Positions 7,193 to 14,098 of a stretch of 36,419 bases of DNA are shown here, one piece after another (the first letter of the stretch is position 1; each line of letters begins with the position of its first letter). The translations under genes and the position numbers were made by a program. Source of the DNA: a virus; IMG/VR virus record IMGVR_UViG_3300027759_000219, positions 1 through 36,419 of that record; one strand, 5' to 3'. The notes below the pieces were generated by a model. That model was not told the DNA's origin. It ran no database searches and was given only the letters and a program-made list of their open reading frames with translations.

Positions 7193-8746
7193 TTACGCCG
7201 TATACGATCCTGACGCGTTAAAAGTCAATATTGTGTTTGAGCCGCTAGTAGTAACGGTAGGCGAGCCTGTGGTTGTGCCGGTGTATTTAGCCGTTGGGAT
7301 GGACAGAATGACAACACCTGACCCGCCATTTCCTACCACGGTGCTTGCAGCCCCACCACCACCGCCAGTATTTGCGGTTCCTGAAACGGCATAAACACCT
7401 CCGCCGCCTGTACCACCAGTTCCGGTATTAAACCCTCCACCGCCACCAGCATACGTTACTGCGGAACCTGTAATAGAATTTGATAACCCATTTCCGCCGT
7501 TAAGGTTAGCACCTACCGCACCTGCGCCGCCGCCGCCGCCTCCGCTTGTAACGGCAACAGAATTACCGCCTGCATTACCTTGACCGCTTGTTCCACTACC
7601 ACCAAATGCAGCAGCCCCTCCCGCAGCACCGCCGCCAGACCCGCCAGCAACGCCGGTACTTCCCGCATTCCCTGAACCGCCGCCGCCGCCGCCAATTGAT
7701 GTAGCAACAGTTGAAATAACGGAATTGCTGCCATTAGTCCCTACCGCTGTACCAACTAACGATCCAGCACCCCCCGCACCAATTGTGATTGTGTATGTTG
7801 TTCCTGTAGCTAAACTTGCTGTAGAAGTAAGCAATCCCCCTGCACCCCCACCGCCGCCATAGAAAGCACCCCCACCGCCACCGCCAGCAACAACAAGGTA
7901 TGAAATGCCGTAGCCTGGGGCTAGAGTGCCCGACGAAGTAAACGTATGTATAGTGTTTCCGCTTGCAGTTGTAACTGTTCCGCCAGAAAACACTTGCGTA
8001 CCTGCGTAGGAAATAATGACAACGCCTGACCCGCCCGAGGCACCTACACCAGCTCCCGCTGCACCGCCCCCTCCGCCGCCGCCAGTATTTACCGTACCCG
8101 CAGTTCCGTTACCTACTACAGAACCACCAGCACCTCCACCTCCTGAACCCCCTGCACCGCCAGTTCCAGTAGAAGATGTAGTGTAGGCAAACCCCCCACC
8201 CCCACCTGCGTAAGTTGTTGCGGTTCCTGAAATAGAAGATGAGGAGCCATTACCGCCTACACCGCCTTGACCTACTGTGGTTGACCCATTGCCGCCGACA
8301 GCACCCGCGCCGCCACCACCACCACCTGTGTATATAGTTGCGCTATTAAATCCATTGCCCCCAGCATTACCTTGACCTGAAGTTCCTGCACCACCTGCGG
8401 TTGAATAAACTTCACCGTCAGACCCACCGCCGCCTGACCCGCCGGATGCAGCAGCTCCGTTTGAAAAACCACCACCAAAACCACCACCTATTGAAGTTAT
8501 AGTGGTTAAACCGGTGCCTGAAATTACTGAGTTATTTCCGTTTGTGCTTACCGCCCCACCTGCTCCTACCGTTACGGTATACGTTGTAGACGGGTTTAAA
8601 GAAGCTGTGCTTGTTAATAACCCACCCGCACCACCGCCGCCAGCCGCGTTGCCGCCGCCGCCACCACCACCCGCTACAACAAGATACGTTGCAATAACAG
8701 GTGCAGGGCCAAATATGGCTTGGAAGAGGGTGTGGTAAGCAAACAT
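7193..8746 (-). CDS. Tail fibre/adhesin with two glycine-rich domains
   Basis: A 517-residue protein made almost entirely of two tandem glycine-rich domains. Each starts with TYLVVAGGGGGGG or SYLVVAGGGGGGA, continues with GGLLTSTASL and a TVGAGGA/TIGAGGA motif, and ends with a short beta cap (HTFTSSGTLAPG near residue 275; TILTFNASGSYTA at the C-terminus). The boundary is near residue 280. The same domain forms the C-terminus of the fibre at 518-2029. There is no virion-binding region, so it probably attaches through the 473-residue fibre encoded just upstream (TAATG overlap) or acts as a separate adhesin. Confidence 0.85.
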   Translation of the reverse strand: MFAYHTLFQAIFGPAPVIATYLVVAGGGGGGGNAAGGGGAGGLLTSTASLNPSTTYTVTVGAGGAVSTNGNNSVISGTGLTTITSIGGGFGGGFSNGAAASGGSGGGGSDGEVYSTAGGAGTSGQGNAGGNGFNSATIYTGGGGGGAGAVGGNGSTTVGQGGVGGNGSSSSISGTATTYAGGGGGFAYTTSSTGTGGAGGSGGGGAGGSVVGNGTAGTVNTGGGGGGGAAGAGVGASGGSGVVIISYAGTQVFSGGTVTTASGNTIHTFTSSGTLAPGYGISYLVVAGGGGGGAFYGGGGGAGGLLTSTASLATGTTYTITIGAGGAGSLVGTAVGTNGSNSVISTVATSIGGGGGGSGNAGSTGVAGGSGGGAAGGAAAFGGSGTSGQGNAGGNSVAVTSGGGGGGAGAVGANLNGGNGLSNSITGSAVTYAGGGGGFNTGTGGTGGGGVYAVSGTANTGGGGGAASTVVGNGGSGVVILSIPTAKYTGTTTGSPTVTTSGSNTILTFNASGSYTA

Positions 8747-10167
8747 TAGTAGGTATACCCTTGTGATGCTGTGCCGTACCAGTTTGTACCATCTGCAATA
8801 AACGCAAGGATGTCTAACTTACCAACCGTTGCAGTAATTGTCGGCGCGCCAATTGAGCCCCACTTGACACCCGTAAAAGTTGCCGTAGTCGCTGTGCCCG
8901 ATGCGGGTTGCTTGAGCAACAAAGTAAACGATTTACCGGCGGTTGCCGTGGGCATCGTGAACGTACAAGCCGTGGCAGACGTCAGCGTTGCCGTCAAAAT
9001 CGTACCGGCGGTAATGGCTAAGGTGGCTGATGCACCGACCGTGCCGCTTGCGACAATGGTTTCGGTGTAAGCGGTAGGTACAAAACTAGTTGATGATGTG
9101 AGTGTAGTAAACGCGCCGGTGTTGGGCGTTGTAGACCCGATAGCTGGTGGTGACACCAAACTTAGTGTTCCGCCTAAAGTCAAACTGCCTGATGATGTGA
9201 CCGTACCGGTCAAGGTCAAGCCGTTAACCGTACCTGTACCGGCGACAGAAGTCACCGTACCTGTAGCCGCTGTTGTCCAAGTCGGCACAAAACCCGCACC
9301 GGCTGACGTTAACACTTGACCGGAAGTTCCCGCCAAAGTGGCTAAAGTCAGACCTGATGCAATATCTAATGTTGTGACTTTGGCTGATCCGGCGGTTGTA
9401 GCACCAAGGCTTGTGCCGTTAATTGACCCGCCGGTAATGGCAACAGAACTTGCGGCTTGGACAGCCATCGTGCCAAGACCAAGTGCAGTCCTAGCCGCAG
9501 AATCAGTCGTTGCACCGGTGCCGCCATTGGCAATAGCTAACGTACCGGCAAGAGTAATCGTGCCCGAGCCTGTGACCGGCCCACCCGAGGTGGTCAAGCC
9601 TGTTGTGCCGCCTGACACATCAATGCTTGTGACCGTACCTGAACCTGCGATGTTTTGCCAGGTTGGGGCAGACGCGCCGTTGGAGGTCAACACTTGACCT
9701 GATGTGCCCGTTGCACCGGCTAACGACAAGGTTGAATCAATGCGTAAAGTTGTGACTGTAGCGGCTGCTGGGGTCGTGCCGCCAAGAATTAAACTGTTAG
9801 CTGTACCGCCTGTAATGGCGACGGCACTAGCGTTTTGGGTAGACATCGTACCCAAACCGGTAATATCGGTATTGGGGATGGTAGCTGACGCTGTCAGGGC
9901 TGCTGTGCCTGTACCTTTGACGTAACCCGTCAAAGTTACCGCCCCCGTGCCACCAAACGGCACCGTAATAGCCGAACCATTCCACGCACCGGCAAGCACC
10001 GCACCGGTCAGCGTAATGTTACGAAAGGTTGCATCGTTTGATGCGTCTTTGACCGATAACGTGCCGTTAACAGCAGGTACGGTAATCGTAAAGTTACCGA
10101 CTGCATCAGCAGAAGATAAGGTGGTTGTGCCGCCTAATGTATCGGCATTAAAGATTAAGCGGCTCAT
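8746..10167 (-). CDS. Tail fibre protein with internal repeats, 473 aa
   Basis: A Thr/Gly/Ala-rich fibrous protein. It begins MSRLIFNADTLGGTTTLSSA and contains repeated modules: LGTMSTQNASAVAITGG recurs as LGTMAVQAASSVAITGG, SGQVLTSNGASAPTW recurs as SGQVLTSAGAGFVPTW, and IANGGTGATTDSAARTALG is a motif seen in many phage fibre proteins. The C-terminal about 90 residues (SFTLLLKQPASGTATTATFT onward) look like a compact beta domain. GAGGATTGCC precedes the ATG. Its place between portal and scaffold is unlike P22, where no fibre gene occurs there. A shaft for the glycine-rich protein encoded next is the simplest model. Confidence 0.82.
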   Translation of the reverse strand: MSRLIFNADTLGGTTTLSSADAVGNFTITVPAVNGTLSVKDASNDATFRNITLTGAVLAGAWNGSAITVPFGGTGAVTLTGYVKGTGTAALTASATIPNTDITGLGTMSTQNASAVAITGGTANSLILGGTTPAAATVTTLRIDSTLSLAGATGTSGQVLTSNGASAPTWQNIAGSGTVTSIDVSGGTTGLTTSGGPVTGSGTITLAGTLAIANGGTGATTDSAARTALGLGTMAVQAASSVAITGGSINGTSLGATTAGSAKVTTLDIASGLTLATLAGTSGQVLTSAGAGFVPTWTTAATGTVTSVAGTGTVNGLTLTGTVTSSGSLTLGGTLSLVSPPAIGSTTPNTGAFTTLTSSTSFVPTAYTETIVASGTVGASATLAITAGTILTATLTSATACTFTMPTATAGKSFTLLLKQPASGTATTATFTGVKWGSIGAPTITATVGKLDILAFIADGTNWYGTASQGYTY

Positions 10168-10176
10168 GGCAATCCT

Positions 10177-10443
10177 CTATTCGTAGATGACAGTTGCAGC
10201 AACCGTACCGCTAATCACCACGTTTAGCCCTTGGTTAAAAAAGCTGCCGTCGTAATTACCCATTGGGTAATAGGTAGCCGCAACTGGCGTAAACACACCA
10301 AACATTGTGGTAGCGGTGCCTGATTGCACGTCATAAATGGTGATTGTGGGCGTGGCAGACGCAGCACTTACAAAGATGCCTTTTAGCTTGCCTTGTCCGA
10401 CTTTGATTTGTTTAGACGCCGTGATGTAGGTGTAATTTGCCAT
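10177..10443 (-). CDS. Small beta-rich structural protein, 88 aa
   Basis: The protein begins MANYTYITASKQIKVGQGKL and consists of short beta-prone segments (ATPTITIYDVQSGTATTMFG, GLNVVISGTVAATVIYE). I recall similar small proteins near head genes of T4-like and podo-like phages, without a firm function. AAGGCATATC before the ATG is a plausible ribosome site. Between the Dps-like gene and the fibre gene, a virion decoration or fibre-attachment role is possible but unproven. Confidence 0.72.
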   Translation of the reverse strand: MANYTYITASKQIKVGQGKLKGIFVSAASATPTITIYDVQSGTATTMFGVFTPVAATYYPMGNYDGSFFNQGLNVVISGTVAATVIYE

Positions 10444-10451
10444 GATATGCC

Positions 10452-10814
10452 TTACGAAAGGAATTTGAGTCGATAAAGCGTGGAAAGATAAAGGGTAATG
10501 ATTTCGTCAATCAAATTCTGTAAAGCTGAATCTGTTTTGTCGCAAATGTCGTAGCGATATTTTTCAATATCCTCAAGTTGGTCTTCTAAGAACTCGGTCA
10601 CGTTAGCCGTCTTCTTAGAGGATTGCAAAGTAATTGCGCCAATCATGCCGTTGCGGCCTTGGTAGGCTTCGGCAAAATTGTCAGTCAAGTCAATGATATT
10701 CTCATAGAACTTTTGCAACGCTTTGTGCTTGGAATAGCTGCGTGTGTTCAGATGTACGCTATGCGTAACATCGCGCGCTAAGAAAAACATTCCTACGAAA
10801 TCTGCAACTTTCAT
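10452..10814 (-). CDS. Dps/ferritin-like helical protein of unknown function (DUF5856-like)
   Basis: A 120-residue, mostly helical protein. Residues 3-50 (FVGMFFLARDVTHSVHLNTR, then KHKALQKFYENIIDLTDNFA) follow the pattern of the first two helices of Dps proteins, where a His-containing helix is followed by an H-x-L-x-x-F-x-E motif with D-x-F-A downstream. I believe this matches DUF5856, a family frequent in T4-like and other phages. Its start overlaps the portal stop (ATGA). A ferroxidase or DNA-protecting activity is only a hypothesis; whether both metal-binding faces are complete cannot be judged by eye. Confidence 0.75.
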   Translation of the reverse strand: MKVADFVGMFFLARDVTHSVHLNTRSYSKHKALQKFYENIIDLTDNFAEAYQGRNGMIGAITLQSSKKTANVTEFLEDQLEDIEKYRYDICDKTDSALQNLIDEIITLYLSTLYRLKFLS

Positions 10815-12988
10815 TGTTGTGGTTCCATCATTGGTGGTTGCATTTGGTCGGGTAGGGGCTGCATACTTTCAGGCGGCATCATCTGCTCGGGTGGCATCAT
10901 TGGAGGTTGCTCGGGCATCTGAAACTGCTCACGCTGTGGGGCGCCGCCAATCAGATCACCCGTATCCAAGGCAGCGGCAACCGTACCCATCACGATGTCT
11001 TGGATTTGCTCAAAGGTCATGCCCGCTTGGACTGCTGAGATACGTTTGGTTTCAGCATCAAACGCTTTGATTTGCGCCTCATAGTTTTTGCGCTCAATGT
11101 CCTGTGCTTCCATAGACTTAGACACGTTTTGCAGCATCCCGTGCATCTGCTCCATCTCTTTAGCCATTGCTTGCATCTGCTGCTCGGCGGCTTGGAGTGC
11201 TGGGTCTTTGTCACCATCATCCATGAGTTTTGGATCAATGGTCTTGGCAAAGCGTTTAGCCATCTCTTGTGCGCCAGGCCAATCCATGTTCTTAATAAAC
11301 AGATCGCCAGCCACCGCCCACAGTTGGGGGTTGCCTTGGAGCAGTTGACCCATCGACTCCAACGCCTCTTGGCGTTTGGTCATGTAGCTTGGGCCGGTTG
11401 TAACCATCACGTCGTACGTTCCGACACCAGGGTTGTAAATGCGGTCAATTTCTATACCGTTTTGGTCAACTATTTTCTTAACCGGTTCTTGCTGCATGGG
11501 GTCGATCTTGGCTGAATCAGGCTCGCCGTCCTCGCCCATGATTCTAGCTACCCGCTGGGTGTCGTAGATTTTAGGCACTAAGCCAATGATTTGGCGCGTG
11601 ATGTGGCGTACCGCACGCGCAAGATTGTCAACGTAATGATAAGTGCCGGTATCAGCCTGACGCTCACGCGCCATGATAGCCTTGCCAGAACGTTCATTGG
11701 ACGTTTGCCCGAGGCTAGAGTCATATTGCCCTGTTGTACTCTTAATATCGTCGCTAGCACCCGCTTTGGCTTGCAGCAAGCCACTTGAAGCCATAGGGGG
11801 TTGTGCGCGTTGTGGTAACGGCAAAGGTGAACCCGCACCGTCGGTCACATCAGGGTTAACTTCAAGGTAAGGCCAGTTGGTCGTGTTGGCAGTCTTCCAG
11901 TTTTGTTCGTAGCCTTCAAACTGACCGCCGTAGCCGATAAACGGTGCTTTGGGCGCCAAAGCCAACATCTCCGCCTCTTGGCTCACCCAATAGTTGTACA
12001 TACGCTGTGCATCCTTGGCATTACGAACAATGCCCGACACATGAATGCGTCCGTCAATCTCAAATTCGTTGCCAACCACCCGCACAACCGGAATCCAATC
12101 ACCTGCCCAATCGTTATGCTCAAGCACTTCAAAGCCGTTAATCTTGCAATGCTTGACCTTTTTGATGTCAACCAAACGGCTCTTGATCGGCTTCATGCCC
12201 AACTGAACCATTTGCTGGTCTTCAGGCGAGCCCTTCATGGCACTCACATTGCCGTAGTAGAGGTTTAGCGTAGCTTTTTCATGCTCGACGTAGTAATAAT
12301 CAGCAATCCGAATGGTGTCTACGCTTAACCACGGTGCGTAGGATTCATTCCCCACGCTTTGCGCTTGGAGCGAGGACACGGGTTGTGCATCCGGAAACAT
12401 ACGCTCAAAGTCTTCGAGCATAAGGTCTTCGGTCACAAAACACCATTGGGCGTCCGAGCCGCACGGGTCTTGGATCGTTGGATCCATGTAGACTGAGAAT
12501 GAGTTGCGAATACGCCCAATCTTGATGTTTTGATCAAACGAATTGGGGCTTTCGTACTCGGTGAGCAGCCGGATATAGCCCTCACCATACGCCACTTGGT
12601 TCTCGCAAGCGGTGTCATACGCCACATCTGCGTCAGACATATACTCAATGTGACGCACCATGCCATTAAAAATTTCAGCCACTTCAACGTCAGCCTTGTC
12701 GTCAGCGGGGATTACTTTTCCGCTTGGTCGATTTTGACGTTGGTCGTTGGTAACCTGGCGAACGTGCTGGGGAAGCTTGTTGATGGTAAGGCAGGGGCGC
12801 GCATTGATGGTCTGACCCTGAACTGAGCCCCGAGTAGCCAAGACGTCGGCTGGCCATTGGAACTGATTATCAGGGCTTGCTGCGTAGAATCGAAGATCAT
12901 CAAGTTCATCCTCACGGCTATCAGAATAGGCGGCAATCGCCATTGTCATGCGATGCAATGCGGTTTCTATGATGTCTTTGTCTTTCAT
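10811..12988 (-). CDS. Portal protein, P22 gp1 family
   Basis: A 725-residue protein, the same length as P22 gp1. Recognisable family segments include NARPCLTINKLPQHVRQVTN, then DQRQNRPSGKVIP, the AYGEGYIRLLTEYESPNSFD region and SMQPLPDQMQPPMMEP near the end. The C-terminal third has a long helical stretch (EQQMQAMAKEMEQMHGMLQN), as expected for a barrel or crown, followed by a Met/Pro/Gln-rich tail. Portals form a dodecameric ring at one capsid vertex, through which the terminase pumps DNA. Start and stop are coupled by ATGA overlaps with the GroES-like gene upstream and the Dps-like gene downstream. Confidence 0.95.
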   Translation of the reverse strand: MKDKDIIETALHRMTMAIAAYSDSREDELDDLRFYAASPDNQFQWPADVLATRGSVQGQTINARPCLTINKLPQHVRQVTNDQRQNRPSGKVIPADDKADVEVAEIFNGMVRHIEYMSDADVAYDTACENQVAYGEGYIRLLTEYESPNSFDQNIKIGRIRNSFSVYMDPTIQDPCGSDAQWCFVTEDLMLEDFERMFPDAQPVSSLQAQSVGNESYAPWLSVDTIRIADYYYVEHEKATLNLYYGNVSAMKGSPEDQQMVQLGMKPIKSRLVDIKKVKHCKINGFEVLEHNDWAGDWIPVVRVVGNEFEIDGRIHVSGIVRNAKDAQRMYNYWVSQEAEMLALAPKAPFIGYGGQFEGYEQNWKTANTTNWPYLEVNPDVTDGAGSPLPLPQRAQPPMASSGLLQAKAGASDDIKSTTGQYDSSLGQTSNERSGKAIMARERQADTGTYHYVDNLARAVRHITRQIIGLVPKIYDTQRVARIMGEDGEPDSAKIDPMQQEPVKKIVDQNGIEIDRIYNPGVGTYDVMVTTGPSYMTKRQEALESMGQLLQGNPQLWAVAGDLFIKNMDWPGAQEMAKRFAKTIDPKLMDDGDKDPALQAAEQQMQAMAKEMEQMHGMLQNVSKSMEAQDIERKNYEAQIKAFDAETKRISAVQAGMTFEQIQDIVMGTVAAALDTGDLIGGAPQREQFQMPEQPPMMPPEQMMPPESMQPLPDQMQPPMMEPQQ

Positions 12989-13230
12989 ACCAATCCGATT
13001 ACGTCCTTGTCTTTCATCAGGATCAAATCTTCGTATTTGCGGTCAATTGTACCGCTGTACATGACGTGATCACCTACGGCAACCATCAAAGGGCGTTTAG
13101 AGTCTTTTCTGCCAGGACCCACGGCGACGACCACGCCTGTGCGGGTGTCTTCCTCGGGTAGAATTAACAACCCGCTTTGCACAAACGGGTCAGGGCGCAC
13201 CGCAATATTGTCGTGTAGAGGTTGGATCAT
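12985..13230 (-). CDS. Phage GroES-like co-chaperonin (Cpn10)
   Basis: An 81-residue protein that follows the Cpn10 pattern: IQPLHDNIAVRPDP at the N-terminus (E. coli GroES has IRPLHDRVIVKR), a shortened mobile-loop region SGLLILPEEDTRTGVVVAVG, then GPGRKDSKRPLMVAVGDHVM and the C-terminal YEDLILMKDKDVIGLV, matching the YxxxxxLxMxExDILAIV ending of GroES. Bacterial GroES is about 97 residues; T4 gp31 is 111. The protein would cap host GroEL and could adapt it for phage coat or portal folding. It overlaps the 49-residue gene upstream and the portal gene downstream by ATGA junctions. Confidence 0.88.
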   Translation of the reverse strand: MIQPLHDNIAVRPDPFVQSGLLILPEEDTRTGVVVAVGPGRKDSKRPLMVAVGDHVMYSGTIDRKYEDLILMKDKDVIGLV

Positions 13231-13376
13231 TTCTTCTTTGCAGTTTTGGCTGATTGTTTAAAGTCTTTGGCGGTCGGGGCGTTTTTTGACCCGACTTTGT
13301 TCATCTTCTCGCCCGAGCCCTCTTTGATGCGCTCGCGTTTAGCGTGGATATTTGCGTAGAGTCCAGCTTTAGCCAT
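13227..13376 (-). CDS. Small basic conserved phage protein, 49 aa
   Basis: A Lys/Ala-rich protein beginning MAKAGLYANIHAKRERIKEG and continuing SGEKMNKVGSKNAPTAKDFK, ending in AKTAKKK. I recognise this GLYANIHAKR pattern from many phage genomes, always near portal or capsid genes and without known function. The stop overlaps the GroES start (ATGA). High positive charge and small size suggest nucleic-acid or acidic-protein binding. It falls below usual ORF length cut-offs and was found by reading the gap. Confidence 0.85.
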   Translation of the reverse strand: MAKAGLYANIHAKRERIKEGSGEKMNKVGSKNAPTAKDFKQSAKTAKKK

Positions 13377-13378
13377 GA

Positions 13379-13636
13379 TTAACACTTCCACCGTTTAAGG
13401 GATGCTTTTGCACGTTCGCCGTCTTTGGCATGGGCTGCAACCGCACCCATTCTTGCACAAAAGGACGCCTTGCGCCCTTTGTCAGCATCAGTCTTAGGGT
13501 TGGGGGCGGGTGCTTTTAGGTTTGAGCCAGTTTCCGCATTGTACTTGGCTCGGCCCTTGGCAGTTAACCCCGCACCTTGAGAGGCGGGTAGTTTCTCGCC
13601 ACGCCCCACAGATAAAGATACGGATTTCTTAGCCAT
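13379..13636 (-). CDS. Small basic conserved phage protein (DUF6321-like), 85 aa
   Basis: The start is taken at the ATG at 13636 giving MAKKSVSLSVGRGEKLPASQ, because it forms a TAATG junction with the upstream stop. Conserved features are GLTAKGRAKYNAETGSNLKA, KGRKASFCARM and the terminal RAKASLKRWKC. I recall this KGR-KYN...SFCARM...LKRWKC arrangement as DUF6321, found in many myoviruses and podoviruses, of unknown function. The two conserved Cys (SFCARM and the terminal one) may pair. Net charge is strongly positive, like the 49-residue neighbour. Confidence 0.82.
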   Translation of the reverse strand: MAKKSVSLSVGRGEKLPASQGAGLTAKGRAKYNAETGSNLKAPAPNPKTDADKGRKASFCARMGAVAAHAKDGERAKASLKRWKC

Positions 13637-14097
13637 TATGCACAATGAATGATTGCAAAGTTAAGGACAACAGCCTCAGACAAAGAGCCGCCGCTAATGT
13701 TACGCAAGGTAATAGTTGCCGAACCCGCGGCCATGCTAGACACCCAACAGTTGTAAGCACCGGCAGTTGCCGCACCCGACACGTTTAGGATCAGTACGTC
13801 TTTGGCTGACAACACGCTGTTGGTCAACGTAAAGGTTACGTTAGTCACAGTCGCCAGTGAAGCGTTGTTCATCGTAATCTGACCGGCTGACGTATTTAGC
13901 GTCACACCGGTAGATTTGCTTGTAAGCTGAGTGACCGCACCTTGTGCCGGAGTTCCATAACCAATCTCTGTGTCTGCGTAAACAGTTGTACCTTCGATTG
14001 TGCTAGGTGTTGCTAAGCCAATAGGCGAATTGTCAACGGTACCGCCAGAGATAATTTGATCGCTATACGCGACACCGATTGCTTGTGTATTAGGCAT
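13636..14097 (-). CDS. Beta-rich virion protein candidate, 153 aa
   Basis: The ATG at 14097 is chosen because GGGAG lies six bases upstream, inside the end of the terminase gene; longer starts would run back into TerL. The protein starts MPNTQAIGVAYSDQIISGGT and is dominated by beta-prone Thr/Ser/Ala/Val segments (SAGQITMNNASLATVTNVTF, SATITLRNISGGSLSEAVVL). This composition is typical of capsid decoration or fibre-like proteins. I know of similar hypothetical proteins between terminase and portal genes in phages, but cannot give a function. Confidence 0.75.
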   Translation of the reverse strand: MPNTQAIGVAYSDQIISGGTVDNSPIGLATPSTIEGTTVYADTEIGYGTPAQGAVTQLTSKSTGVTLNTSAGQITMNNASLATVTNVTFTLTNSVLSAKDVLILNVSGAATAGAYNCWVSSMAAGSATITLRNISGGSLSEAVVLNFAIIHCA

Positions 14098-14098
14098 T

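Noticed and set aside
8771-10186. Long plus-strand open frames opposite the fibre gene
   Set aside because: They are Val/Pro/Ala-rich mirror images of a Thr/Gly-rich gene, have no ribosome sites and no plausible operon context.
11072-12268. Several plus-strand frames opposite the portal gene
   Set aside because: Leu/His-rich shadows of a well-supported gene without ribosome sites.
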